From NCBI RefSeq assembly GCF_022637415.1, contig NZ_CP093340.1, positions 1,426,001 to 1,490,000 of the forward strand: 64,000 nucleotides of DNA, given 5' to 3'. This stretch comes from Luteimonas sp. S4-F44 (lineage in GTDB: Bacteria > Pseudomonadota > Gammaproteobacteria > Xanthomonadales > Xanthomonadaceae). Of the stretch, positions 1 through 8,873 are shown in pieces. Each line of letters opens with the position of its first letter. Position 1 is the first letter of the stretch. The notes under the pieces are model-generated. The model had not been told where the DNA came from. It saw nothing but the letters and a program-made list of their open reading frames with translations, and searched no databases. A program made the translations under genes and the position numbers.

Positions 1-185
1 GTCATCTGCAACGCATGCAGCCACAGGGTGCCGATCGGCTGGGCGATATCGGCGGTGCGCACCGCAACGTCGCTGTCCCAGGTCGCGAGCCCCAGGCCGA
101 CGACGGCGCCGGCCAGCAGCGCGAGCAGCACGCGCGCGGGCATCGACAGGCGGAAGCGGGAGGGCGCGGAAGGGCTGGGCGTCAT
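1..185 (-). CDS. Dicarboxylate/amino acid:cation symporter, N-terminal fragment (cut by window edge)
   Basis: Only the first 61 codons are present; the gene runs off the left edge. The start is the ATG at 185. The peptide has a short basic N-terminus, then a first membrane helix rich in Ala, Leu and Val, then a segment ending in PIGTLWLHALQM. This pattern is typical of the N-terminus of the DAACS (GltP/DctA) family of secondary transporters, which move glutamate, aspartate or C4-dicarboxylates with Na+ or H+. Its closeness to a dipeptide epimerase and a cell-wall peptidase would fit uptake of glutamate or related products. Family assignment from so short a piece is tentative. Confidence 0.55.
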   Translation of the reverse strand, partial: MTPSPSAPSRFRLSMPARVLLALLAGAVVGLGLATWDSDVAVRTADIAQPIGTLWLHALQM

Positions 186-252
186 CGGTCGGGTCGGCAG
201 GGGCGGGCCCGGCGAGCATGCCATGCCGACGGCCGTGTGCGATGCCGCTCGG

Positions 253-732
253 TCATCGCATCGCGGGCGCGTCCAGCGGCAGCGTCAGCATGTCCCGATG
301 GCCGTCGACGAAGCCCGCCCGAAGGTACAGCGCCTTGGCGCGCGGGTTGTGGTGATGCACCTCCAGGCGCAGCATCGCCACGCCCCAGGCGCGGCCGCGT
401 TCGGCCGCCAGGGCCAGCGCCTGCGCGCCCAGGCCGCGGCCACGCGCCTGCGGCGCGACATAGAGCTCGTCGAGCAGCGCGAACGCACCGCCCTGTTCGA
501 GGCTGAAGCCCCGCGTGAGCACCAGATAGCCGTCGTCGCCGCCATCGCCAAGCAGCAGCACCGCGCCGTGCACGGGGTCGGCCAGCAGCGCATCGAGCCC
601 GGCGCCGACACGGACCGGATCAAACACCAGGCGGTCCTCCGCATAGAACGCACGCATCATCGCCAGCACATGCGCGCGATCGGCGGTGGTCGCGTCGCGC
701 GCACAGGGCGCCGGATCGACAGGAAGCACCAT
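253..732 (-). CDS. GNAT family N-acetyltransferase
   Basis: A 159-residue protein matching the usual length of single-domain GNAT acyltransferases, which move an acetyl group from acetyl-CoA to an amine. The acetyl-CoA pyrophosphate-binding loop is visible as APQARGRGLGAQAL in the middle of the protein, preceded by the beta4 strand LLDELYV and followed by a C-terminal YLRAGFVDG segment, as in the family. I chose the ATG at 732; the open frame extends upstream but that part is a shadow of the next gene. The substrate is unknown. It points the same way as the dipeptide epimerase upstream (55 bp gap) and may be co-transcribed with it. Confidence 0.8.
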   Translation of the reverse strand: MVLPVDPAPCARDATTADRAHVLAMMRAFYAEDRLVFDPVRVGAGLDALLADPVHGAVLLLGDGGDDGYLVLTRGFSLEQGGAFALLDELYVAPQARGRGLGAQALALAAERGRAWGVAMLRLEVHHHNPRAKALYLRAGFVDGHRDMLTLPLDAPAMR

Positions 733-787
733 CGGACAACTCCAGACAACGACAGGGTCCCCATTGTCGCCCGAGGGCGCACGGGGT

Positions 788-1888
788 TCAGCCCGGAAGC
801 GGGGCGAGATCGCGGATCGACACGATGCCCAGGCCCGGCGCATCACCGATGCGGATGGTTGGGCCGTCGAACTGGACACCGCCCTCGACCGGGTCGTAGG
901 CACACAGCGACGGGCCGTCGAGGTCGACCTTGGTGATCGCGTCGGCCTTGGCGACCGCCAGGTGCACCGCCGCTGCGACACTGATGCTGCTTTCGAGCAT
1001 GCAGCCGATCATGCAATCGATACCGTGCAGGGCGGCGATGTCGGCCAGCCGGATCGCGTTCGACAGCCCACCGGTCTTCATCAGCTTGATGTTGACGATA
1101 TCGGCCGCGCGCATCCGGATCAGTTCGATCAGCTCGACCGGGCCGAACACACTTTCGTCGGCCATGACCGGGACCGCGACGCGGTCGGTGACGAACTTCA
1201 GGCCCTGCAGGTCGTGCGCCGGCACCGGTTGCTCCAGCAGTTCGGGCTGGATGCCGGCGTCCTCGAGCCGGCGCATCGTCTGCACGGCCTGCTTGGGCGT
1301 CCAGCCCTGGTTGGCGTCGAGCCGCAGCGTGGCGCGGCCCTCGACCGCGGCGTGGACCGCGCGGATGCGCTCGAGGTCCAAGGCGGTGTCCTGGCCGACC
1401 TTGACCTTCAGCGCGCGGAAACCGCGTGCGAGCGCGGCCTGCGCGTCGGCGACCATCGTGTCGACGTCGCCGACGCTGATCGTGAGGTCGGTCGCGAGCA
1501 CCGGCTCGCCGCCGCCGCCGAGGATGCGGTACAGCGGCGCGCCGTGCAGCTGTGCGAACAGATCGTAGAGCGCGATCTCGACCGCGGCCTTGGCACTGGT
1601 GTTGCGCACCAGAGCGGTCTGCACCAGGCGCACGAGGCGGTTGAGGTCGCCGACCTCCTGGCCGAGCAGACGCGGCGCGATGACCTGCGCGATCGCCGCG
1701 ACGATCGCGCCATGCGTGTCGCCGGTGATCACCGCGGTCGCGGCCGCTTCACCATGGCCGACATGACCGGTGTCGGTGTGGATCGTGACGACGACATCCT
1801 CGACTCGTTCGACCGTGCGCAGTGCGGTCTTGAATGGCGTCCTGAGCGGCACGCGCAGCATGTGCAGGCGGATGTCGGTGATCTTCAT
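788..1888 (-). CDS. Dipeptide epimerase (L-Ala-D/L-Glu epimerase type, enolase superfamily)
   Basis: A 366-residue enolase-superfamily enzyme of the muconate lactonizing subgroup. The expected catalytic pieces are present: KVK at 161-163, metal ligands D191, E219 and D244, and the second acid/base lysine K268 in NIKLMK. The late DLDGP segment (322-326) corresponds to the DxD signature that sets Ala-Glu epimerases apart from other members. Enzymes of this kind convert L-Ala-D-Glu, released from the peptidoglycan stem peptide, to L-Ala-L-Glu, which peptidases can then hydrolyse. The neighbouring NlpC/P60 peptidase, 23 bp upstream on the same strand, supports this role. Exact dipeptide specificity cannot be read from sequence. 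Confidence 0.88.
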   Translation of the reverse strand: MKITDIRLHMLRVPLRTPFKTALRTVERVEDVVVTIHTDTGHVGHGEAAATAVITGDTHGAIVAAIAQVIAPRLLGQEVGDLNRLVRLVQTALVRNTSAKAAVEIALYDLFAQLHGAPLYRILGGGGEPVLATDLTISVGDVDTMVADAQAALARGFRALKVKVGQDTALDLERIRAVHAAVEGRATLRLDANQGWTPKQAVQTMRRLEDAGIQPELLEQPVPAHDLQGLKFVTDRVAVPVMADESVFGPVELIELIRMRAADIVNIKLMKTGGLSNAIRLADIAALHGIDCMIGCMLESSISVAAAVHLAVAKADAITKVDLDGPSLCAYDPVEGGVQFDGPTIRIGDAPGLGIVSIRDLAPLPG

Positions 1889-1911
1889 GGCGACAGGTCC
1901 GGGCAGGGCGG

Positions 1912-3339
1912 TCAGCGCACGCGCTGAATGCTGGTGATGCGGTCGATGGTCGGCCGGCCGTCGCCGCTTAGCAGCGGCAGCAGCGGGGTCACCACGACGC
2001 CATTGAGCGCCAGTTGCGACAGCTGACCGTCGGCGCCGCGCAGCGCGGTGCCGGCGGTGTCGTGGATCACGTAGGGATCGCCATCGACATGGCCGATCAC
2101 CATCATCACGTGGCCCGGGATGAACACCAGGTCGCCGACATCGGTCTGCCGCAGCAGACGCAGGCGCGCCTCGCGCGATGTCGTCGGCGCGAACGCGACC
2201 CGGTCCAGGGCGGGGCTGGTGGCCTGTGCGCTGGTGTTGCGCGGCAGCAGGAGTCCGAGGCTGCGGTAGATCTCCGAGACGAAGCCGCTGCAGTCGCGTG
2301 CGTTGTAAGAGTGCCCCCAGCCGTAGCGCTCGCCGAGAAACTTGAAGGCCTGCCGGATCAGCTGGGCGCGGGTGTACGCAAGCGCGTCGTCGGCGACGTC
2401 GGCCGCCTGCGGCAGCATTGCAGGCGCGAACGCCAGGCCGCCGGTCGCGCTGCGCACCGGCAGCTCCACGACGCGGCCGTACCAGGGAATCTGGCCGTTG
2501 AGCACGCGGTCGCCGGGCCAGTCGAGTGCAGGTACACGCACGCCCATTTCCAACTGCACCTCGGAGACCTCGGGCGCCTGCGGCGTGTAGACGGTATGCG
2601 CGGTCGCGCCGGTCACGATCGGCCCGCGCGCCGCACGCGCGACGTAGTCGGCAACCGTGGCGCGCGTGCCCAGCGCGACATGCGCGGCGTCGATCCAGGC
2701 CGCGTAGCGCTCGCTGACGACGAAGTACCAGGCGCCGTCGCGGCTCGCGTGCACCACCGCAACCGGCGTGCCCGGAAACAGGGCGTCCTCCTGGAAGCGG
2801 TCGATGTCGGTGTCGTCGGGCCGACTGAACACGCGCATGCGGGTCGGGAACGCACGCAGGTCGGCGCGGCGCACGACCAGACCGAAGCGGGGCGATGGCG
2901 CGGCGGGCAGGGCGGCCAGGTCGACATCGGCGGCCAGGCGGTCGAGCGCCGCTGCATCCAGCACATGGCCTTCGAGGGTGTAGCGCGGCTGCGACGGGCG
3001 CGTCGACACCGCCCCGATCCAACCGGCGACCGTGGCGCGGTCGAGCGTGTCGGGCAATCCGAGCACGTCGTGGATCGAGGGATCGTCGCGCCGCATCGCG
3101 GCGTTCTGGGCCGCGATCGCCTCGCGGTCGAGCAGGCGCGCATCGGGCGCGTCGAGCCGGTCGATCCAGTACTGCGGATCGAGCTGCGCGCGGGTCATGC
3201 CGGGGATCGCCGGCGTCGTCGCCGACGCGCTCGCCGCCAGCAGCGATGCCAGCACCGCGCCGGCCACCCGCCGCCATGCACCGCGGCGCGCGGGCGGGAC
3301 GTCGCGGTGCGTCCGCGTCGTGGCCGTTGTCGTCTGCAT
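1912..3339 (-). CDS. Secreted SH3-type/NlpC-P60 (C40) cell-wall peptidase
   Basis: A 475-residue protein with a basic N-terminus and hydrophobic signal segment ending near ASASA (residue 40). The C-terminal third is an NlpC/P60 domain: catalytic Cys350 in RDCSGF, His410 in FIPGH and a third polar residue His426 in VIHD. The region around residues 150-290 looks like bacterial SH3 domains (WYFV and AWID strands), the architecture of YkfC-like gamma-D-Glu-meso-DAP endopeptidases. It probably trims murein peptides in the periplasm, giving L-Ala-D-Glu for the adjacent epimerase. It is divergent from the TonB receptor gene, with about 235 bp between them. Confidence 0.85.
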   Translation of the reverse strand: MQTTTATTRTHRDVPPARRGAWRRVAGAVLASLLAASASATTPAIPGMTRAQLDPQYWIDRLDAPDARLLDREAIAAQNAAMRRDDPSIHDVLGLPDTLDRATVAGWIGAVSTRPSQPRYTLEGHVLDAAALDRLAADVDLAALPAAPSPRFGLVVRRADLRAFPTRMRVFSRPDDTDIDRFQEDALFPGTPVAVVHASRDGAWYFVVSERYAAWIDAAHVALGTRATVADYVARAARGPIVTGATAHTVYTPQAPEVSEVQLEMGVRVPALDWPGDRVLNGQIPWYGRVVELPVRSATGGLAFAPAMLPQAADVADDALAYTRAQLIRQAFKFLGERYGWGHSYNARDCSGFVSEIYRSLGLLLPRNTSAQATSPALDRVAFAPTTSREARLRLLRQTDVGDLVFIPGHVMMVIGHVDGDPYVIHDTAGTALRGADGQLSQLALNGVVVTPLLPLLSGDGRPTIDRITSIQRVR

Positions 3340-3574
3340 CGGAGCTCCTGCGTGGCGGCCGCACCGGCCGTGGGGACGCAGTGGAGCATAGGTGTTTTGG
3401 CGCAGCCGACAAGCCGCTCGACGCGATTGACACGGCCCGAGGGCGCGGTGTAATCACCATGGCATCGTGTCGCGCCGCATGGGGAGCGGGCACACATGGG
3501 ACGCCGGCAGCGATGCGCGAACGCGCGCGTGGCCGCCGGCTGCGCCCGCCATGCCATCGCCAGGGGAACGCCGC

Positions 3575-6358
3575 ATGCCCGTATCGTCCAGACACCTCCG
3601 CTCGAGCCGCTGTCCGCTCGCCGTCGCGTTGTTCGCGGCCATCGCGATGCCAGCCGCGGCGCAGTCCACCGACGCCCGCGTCAACACCCTCGACCAGGTG
3701 CAGGTCACCGGTTCGCGCATTGCCCGGACCGAAATCGAAGGTCCGTCGCCGGTTACGGTGATCACTGCCGAGGACATCCAGAAGCAGGGCTTCAGCACGG
3801 TCTGGGAGTCGCTGGGCACATTGACCCAGTTCACCGGCAACACGCTCAACGAATCCGATCAGACCGGCAATGCGCCCAACGGCCAGTTCATGAACCTGCG
3901 CGGCCTGGGCCCCGGCTACCAGCTGATCCTGCTCAACGGTCAGCGCCTGGCCGACTATCCGCAACCCTACGGCTCCAACGGCACCGCGGTGAGCCTGGGC
4001 AGCATTCCCGCCGCGGCGATCGAGCGCATCGAAGTCATGAGCGGTGGCGCGTCGGCGATCTACGGTTCCGATGCGGTCGCCGGCGTGGTCAACATCATCA
4101 CCAAGGAGAACTTCAGCGGCGACACCATCCGCCTGCGCGGCGGCACCACGTCCGGGGGCGGTGGCGATACTGGGCTGTTCCAGTGGACCGGTGGGCGGAC
4201 CGGTGATCGCTGGAGCCTGACCTATGCACTCGAGCGGCTGGACCGCGAGGAGATCGTCGCCTCGCAGCGCGATCTGACCTATCTGGCGCATCCGCAGTAC
4301 CGCACGAACCCCGAGCGTCCGACGGCATCGATCAGCGGTGTGTACTTCCGGGCCGGGCAGAACTATCTGTGGCGGGACGACGGGGGCGCGTTGTCGCCGT
4401 CCTATCAGGCGATGCTGGAGGCCTGCGAGGCGACCAACCCGGACTTCGTGCCTTTCCATTCAGCATCGAGCGTCGCCGTGCCCAATCGCTGCGGTGCACT
4501 CGACTACTACAACGCGCGTTCGATCCAGAACGCCTACGGCAAGACGTCCGGCTACCTGTCGGGCAGCTTCGATTTCAGTGGCACGCTGACCGGCTACGTG
4601 CAACTGCTGGGCAGCGATTCCAACGACAAGAGCTCGAGCCAGACGCACTATTACATCGGCGAAGGGCCGTTCACCGTGCAGGACCCGACGCGTGGCCTGG
4701 TGACTGCGCAACGCATCTTCCTGCCCGACGAAGTCGGTGGCACCAAGTACATCGAATACGACGAGCGCGCCTGGTCCATCAACGCCGGCCTGCGCGGCAC
4801 CCTCGGCGATGGCCGCTTCGATTGGGATGCCAGTGTCACCTCGTCGCGCTTCGAGATCACCACCACGCGTCCCCGCTTCCTGACCCGCGCGGTGCGCGAT
4901 CATTACATGGGGCCGGTGCTCGGCCACACCGCCGACGGCACCGAGATCCGCGAGTTCTACACCGACCGGCTGTTCGCGCCCGGCTCGGCCGCGCTGTACG
5001 ACCAGCTCACCACCACCGTGGTCAGCAGCGGCGTGTCCAAGTCCGATCAGGCCCAATTTGTCTTCAGTGGCCCGCTGTTCGATCTGCCCGCCGGCCCGCT
5101 GCAGATGGCGGCCGTTGTCGAAGCGGCGAAGCAGTCGTATTCGCTCACGCCCGACCCGCGCACCACGGTCGACTACACCGGTCCGGACCGTGTCTACAAT
5201 CTGACCAGCACGCCAGGCGGCGGACCGCGCAACCGCTACGCGGCCGGCCTCGAACTCCGCGTGCCGGTCTTCTCGCGATTGGAGGCCACGCTCGCCGGTC
5301 GTTACGACAAGTACGACGACATCACCTCGGTCGACGACGCCATCACTTGGCAAGCCGGCCTGGAGTGGCGTCCCTTCAAGACGCTGCTGCTGCGCGGCGC
5401 GCACGCAACGAGCTTCCGCGCCCCCGATCTGCTCTGGGTCTATGCCGGCACCACCGGCTCCAATCCCTTTGTGGACGACGAATACCTGTGTCGGCTCAAC
5501 GGCATCGCGCCCGAAACACCCGAGTGCACGTCCGCATACAACTACCAGACCTACATGACCCAATCCTCCAATCCGTTGCTTGAGGAGGAGAAGGGCAAAT
5601 CCACGACGTTGGGGGTGGTCTGGGACGCGCTGCCGAATCTGTCACTCAGTGTCGACTGGTATCGCATCGAACTCGAAGGGCGGGTGCAGGCACTGTCCAA
5701 CAGCTACTACCTGGAGCAGGAGGCCAACTGCCGGCTCGGCCGGGACCGCAACGGCAACCCTGTCGACACCGGGTCGCAGTCGTGCCAGTTCTATGCCGGC
5801 GCGGTGGAGCGCGTGGTCTCCGACCTCAACCCGGACGGCCATATCACACGCTTTGCGACCTATCCGATCAATGCCGCGCTGATGCGCACCGAAGGGCTCG
5901 ATGCGTCGCTCCGCTACGGGCTCGATCTTGGCGGATGGGGCGATCTGAACCTGCAGGCCGGTTATACCCACGTGCTCGAATTCGAGGTCGCGCAGTTCGG
6001 CGACGAGGCGCCGCGCGATGTGCGCAGCACGGTCGAGTACAACAGCCAGCGCAGTCGCGCAAACTGGCGCGCAGCCTGGTCGAATGCGGACTGGAACGCG
6101 AGTCTCTACGGCTACCGTTACGGCAGCCGTCCGAACTACAACGGCACCGCGATTCCGGGCAGGACCTCGGCCTACGTGATCTGGAACGCCGATGTGTCGC
6201 ATGCGATCACCGACAACGTGACGCTCGGCGTGAGCGTGCTGAACCTGCTCGACGAGATGCCACCGCGCGACGATTCGCACACCGCGTGGCCGTACTTCGC
6301 CAGTGTCTACAGCGCGATCGGTCGCCAGGTGTTCGCCAACATCACCTTCGACTTCTAA
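3575..6358 (+). CDS. TonB-dependent outer-membrane receptor
   Basis: A 927-residue receptor. I start at the ATG at 3575 because an AGGGGAA ribosome site lies just before it and it gives a good signal peptide ending near AAAQS. A plug domain follows (VQVTGSRIARTE near residue 40, then NLRGLGPGYQLILLNG and the YGSDAVAGVVNIIT segment) and then a long beta-barrel ending in aromatic ITFDF, the usual C-terminal outer-membrane signal. Such receptors import ligands too large for porins using the TonB-ExbBD system. Its place between a murein peptidase and a serine hydrolase suggests muropeptides or other short peptides as ligand, which is inference only. Confidence 0.93.
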   Translation: MPVSSRHLRSSRCPLAVALFAAIAMPAAAQSTDARVNTLDQVQVTGSRIARTEIEGPSPVTVITAEDIQKQGFSTVWESLGTLTQFTGNTLNESDQTGNAPNGQFMNLRGLGPGYQLILLNGQRLADYPQPYGSNGTAVSLGSIPAAAIERIEVMSGGASAIYGSDAVAGVVNIITKENFSGDTIRLRGGTTSGGGGDTGLFQWTGGRTGDRWSLTYALERLDREEIVASQRDLTYLAHPQYRTNPERPTASISGVYFRAGQNYLWRDDGGALSPSYQAMLEACEATNPDFVPFHSASSVAVPNRCGALDYYNARSIQNAYGKTSGYLSGSFDFSGTLTGYVQLLGSDSNDKSSSQTHYYIGEGPFTVQDPTRGLVTAQRIFLPDEVGGTKYIEYDERAWSINAGLRGTLGDGRFDWDASVTSSRFEITTTRPRFLTRAVRDHYMGPVLGHTADGTEIREFYTDRLFAPGSAALYDQLTTTVVSSGVSKSDQAQFVFSGPLFDLPAGPLQMAAVVEAAKQSYSLTPDPRTTVDYTGPDRVYNLTSTPGGGPRNRYAAGLELRVPVFSRLEATLAGRYDKYDDITSVDDAITWQAGLEWRPFKTLLLRGAHATSFRAPDLLWVYAGTTGSNPFVDDEYLCRLNGIAPETPECTSAYNYQTYMTQSSNPLLEEEKGKSTTLGVVWDALPNLSLSVDWYRIELEGRVQALSNSYYLEQEANCRLGRDRNGNPVDTGSQSCQFYAGAVERVVSDLNPDGHITRFATYPINAALMRTEGLDASLRYGLDLGGWGDLNLQAGYTHVLEFEVAQFGDEAPRDVRSTVEYNSQRSRANWRAAWSNADWNASLYGYRYGSRPNYNGTAIPGRTSAYVIWNADVSHAITDNVTLGVSVLNLLDEMPPRDDSHTAWPYFASVYSAIGRQVFANITFDF

Positions 6359-6361
6359 GAC

Positions 6362-7942
6362 ATGCGCGCCGCTCGCCTGGCCTGGGCGCTGGTGGGCGGG
6401 CTGGTCGCCGGCCTGCCCACAGTCGCCGCCGCTTCCGCCGATCCCATCGCGCCTGCGCACCTGGCGGCGCTGGTCGACGCTGCGGCCGAGCGTTACGCGC
6501 TGCCCGGCATCGCGGTCGGCGTGGTCGTCGATGGTGAGGTCGTGCTGCGGCACACGCGCGGCGAGCTGCGTGCGGGCGAGGGCGAGGCCGTCGATGCCGA
6601 AACGCTGTTCAAGATCGCCTCCAACAGCAAGGCGATGACGGCCGCCGTGCTCGCACGGCTGGTCGATGCCGGGCGGCTGCGCTGGGACGACCCGGTGGTG
6701 CGGTATCTGCCGGGTTTCCGTATGTACGACGACTGGGTCACGCGCGAGCTCCAGGTCCGCGACCTGCTGATCCACAACAGCGGCCTGGGCCCGGGTGCCG
6801 GCGACCTGATGCTGTGGCCGTCGCCGAATGCCTTCACCCGCGCGCAGGTGATCGAGGGGTTGCGTCACCTGCGGCCGCGCTGGAGTTTCCGCGCGCGCTA
6901 CGCCTACGACAACACGCTCTATATCGTCGCCGGTGAAGTCGCGGCCGCGGCCGGCGGCGCTCCGTACGACACGTTGGTGCGCCGCGAGGTCTTCGAACCG
7001 CTCGGCATGACCCGGTGTCAGGCCGGCGCCTGGCAGCGCGATGCGGTCGGCAACGTCGCCCAGCCGCATGCCCGCGTCGAGGGCCGCAATACCGTCGTGC
7101 GCGGCGACGACGCGACGATTCCCGACGAACCAATGATGGCGGCCGGCGGCCTGCGCTGCGGCCTGGACGACATGCTGCGTTGGGCGCAGGCCTGGCTCGA
7201 TCCCGAGGTCGGCGCGCCGGGCCGACCCTGGCTGTCGGCCGCGCAGCGTGAGGCCGCCTGGACCGCGCACATGCCGATGCCGCTGACCGCACGCATGCGG
7301 GCCTGGGATCGCAGCCATTTCTCGGCCTATGGCTACGGCTGGCGGCTGACCGATGTCGACGGCACCGCGAAGGTGTCGCACACCGGCACGCTGTCGGGCA
7401 TGGTGTCCTCGCTGGTGCTGCTGCCCGAGCAGCGCGTCGGCATCGTGGTGCTGATCAACGGCGATGCCGACGAGGCGCGTACCGTGCTGACTCAGGCGCT
7501 GGTCAAACAGTTCGTGGCCACCGACGGCGGCGCGCACGACATCGACGACTATGCCGGCCGGCTGGAGGCGGAGCGGGGCGCGGCGGACCAAGCAGCGCAG
7601 CCGGAAACCGACGATGCGGTCGCCGTCGCGCCGGCAGCCGCCGCCGTGCTTGCCGGGCGCTACCGCGATCCGTGGTTCGGCGACGTCGCGCTGTGTCCGC
7701 GCGACGGTGGTCTGCGCTGGATATCGATGCGTTCGCCGAAACTCGATGGCGACGTCGTCGCGGTCGATGGCGGGTTCCAGGTGCGCTGGCGCGCGCCCGA
7801 TGTCGACGTCGATGCCTGGTTGCGGCCGACGCCGGAGGACGGCCGCACGGTCTCACTGCAGATGGCCAAGGTCAACCCGGACGCGGACTTCAGCTACGAC
7901 TTCGAAGACCTGGCGCTGGCGCGCGTCGGCGACTGCGATTGA
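6362..7942 (+). CDS. Beta-lactamase-fold serine hydrolase (S12/class C type)
   Basis: A 526-residue exported protein whose start is 3 bases after the receptor stop, so the two are very likely one operon. After a signal peptide the class C/S12 motifs appear in order: S87-N-S-K90 (SxxK nucleophile), Y182-D-N184 (YxN), and HTG at 340-342 in place of KTG. A C-terminal beta-sheet extension of about 140 residues follows, as in many S12 peptidases and esterases. The family includes D-Ala-D-Ala carboxypeptidases, D-aminopeptidases and esterases. In this locus a role on murein or D-amino-acid peptides is plausible but unproven. Confidence 0.88.
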   Translation: MRAARLAWALVGGLVAGLPTVAAASADPIAPAHLAALVDAAAERYALPGIAVGVVVDGEVVLRHTRGELRAGEGEAVDAETLFKIASNSKAMTAAVLARLVDAGRLRWDDPVVRYLPGFRMYDDWVTRELQVRDLLIHNSGLGPGAGDLMLWPSPNAFTRAQVIEGLRHLRPRWSFRARYAYDNTLYIVAGEVAAAAGGAPYDTLVRREVFEPLGMTRCQAGAWQRDAVGNVAQPHARVEGRNTVVRGDDATIPDEPMMAAGGLRCGLDDMLRWAQAWLDPEVGAPGRPWLSAAQREAAWTAHMPMPLTARMRAWDRSHFSAYGYGWRLTDVDGTAKVSHTGTLSGMVSSLVLLPEQRVGIVVLINGDADEARTVLTQALVKQFVATDGGAHDIDDYAGRLEAERGAADQAAQPETDDAVAVAPAAAAVLAGRYRDPWFGDVALCPRDGGLRWISMRSPKLDGDVVAVDGGFQVRWRAPDVDVDAWLRPTPEDGRTVSLQMAKVNPDADFSYDFEDLALARVGDCD

Positions 7943-7994
7943 GCGATACGCGACATCGCCGTTGCAGGCGACGAGCGCATGCATGGACCAGAAC

Positions 7995-8027
7995 GAAAAA
8001 ACCCCTGCATTGCTGCAGGGGTTTTTC
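7995..8027 (-). terminator. Rho-independent terminator between the S12 hydrolase and tRNA-Asp
   Basis: Stem ACCCCTGCA / TGCAGGGGT with A and T runs on both sides, so it can end transcription in either direction. It sits just past the 3' end of the minus-strand tRNA-Asp. Confidence 0.85.
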
Positions 8028-8034
8028 GTAACAC

Positions 8035-8111
8035 TGGCGGAGCGGACGGGACTCGAACCCGCGACCTCCGGCGTGACAGGCCAGCATTCTAACCAGCTGA
8101 ACTACCGCTCC
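8035..8111 (-). tRNA. tRNA-Asp (GTC), copy 2
   Basis: A 77-nt gene including an encoded CCA. The acceptor stem pairs GGAGCGG with CCGCTCC. The anticodon loop reads CTGTCAC between CTGGC/GCCGG-type arms, giving anticodon GTC. The T loop is GGTTCGAGT. It is identical by eye to the copy at 8683-8759. Confidence 0.97.
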
Positions 8112-8429
8112 GAGCCGCGAGATTCTACGCGAATCCGCGCGCTTGGGAAGGGGGTGCGCAATCTTTTTTTCATCGTGTCTGCGTCGATGCGTGCGCGGCC
8201 CGAATCGGGGCGTCTGCAAGGCACATGATCTGCGTCGATCGATGTGCGTGGCCGCGTGATGCGTCGACAGTCCGCTGCGTCGAACAGGGTGTGCGATGAG
8301 CGATGTCACTGCATATGTGGATCGTCGATCCGTGTGTCGAGGTCGCCGCGGTAGCGTGGTCGCTGCACCGGCACGCGCATCGAGAGTGACGTCAGGCGAG
8401 TGCAAGTCTTGAATCTGCCACGGCGCCAA

Positions 8430-8582
8430 AAGCCCACGCCCCCACCCGACGCCTCCGGCGTCGGCCTCCGCCCGCAAGCGGGGGAGGTGTGTTTGCGCTA
8501 TTCGACACTCGCGTCCTCTGATCGAGATCGCGAAAGCCCTCCCCCGCATGCGGGGGAGGGTTGGGTGGGGGCAGGGCGCGCG
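8430..8582. repeat. Pair of inverted GC-rich interspersed palindromes (REP/BIME-like)
   Basis: Two units face each other. The left runs from GCCCCCACCCGACGCC to AAGCGGGGGAGG; the right runs from CCCTCCCCCGCATGCGGGGG to GTTGGGTGGGGGC. Each holds its own hairpin around CCGCATGCGG or CCGCAAGCGG. Related units occur at 21125-21167 and 54470-54600, so this is a dispersed family. It lies between the two tRNA-Asp copies. Confidence 0.75.
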
Positions 8583-8643
8583 AAGTCGGATTCGACGCCC
8601 ATCTTCAACATCGCGCCATACCCGCACCACAAACCAAACACGC

Positions 8644-8674
8644 AAAAAAAACCCCGCCAAGGCGGGGTTTTTCT
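8644..8674 (-). terminator. Terminator after the tRNA-Val/tRNA-Asp transcript
   Basis: Stem ACCCCGCC / GGCGGGGT with an A8 run on the left and T5 on the right. It lies 9 bases past the end of tRNA-Asp copy 1 and works for the minus strand. Confidence 0.85.
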
Positions 8675-8682
8675 TCAACCAG

Positions 8683-8759
8683 TGGCGGAGCGGACGGGAC
8701 TCGAACCCGCGACCTCCGGCGTGACAGGCCAGCATTCTAACCAGCTGAACTACCGCTCC
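8683..8759 (-). tRNA. tRNA-Asp (GTC), copy 1
   Basis: Same sequence and 77-nt length as the copy at 8035-8111, with encoded CCA and anticodon GTC. It is 19 bases downstream of tRNA-Val and probably processed from one transcript with it. Confidence 0.97.
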
Positions 8760-8778
8760 ACATTGGAAACCTGTTGCT

Positions 8779-8853
8779 TGGTGGGTGCTGAGGGTTTCGA
8801 ACCCCCGACCCTCTCCTTGTAAGGGAGACGCTCTACCGCTGAGCTAAGCACCC
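8779..8853 (-). tRNA. tRNA-Val (TAC)
   Basis: Acceptor stem GGGTGCT pairs with AGCACCC, followed by A and CCA. The anticodon arm reads CTCCCTTACAAGGAGAG, giving anticodon TAC, which decodes valine GUA/GUG. D and T arms are normal. Confidence 0.97.
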
Positions 8854-8873
8854 ATGCGGAACAGCCTAGCCGC

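Noticed and set aside
788..4459. Very long minus-strand open frame (1223 codons) covering three genes
   Set aside because: High-GC shadow frame. The C-terminal 366 codons are the real epimerase; the rest is Arg/Pro-rich and lies opposite well-supported genes.
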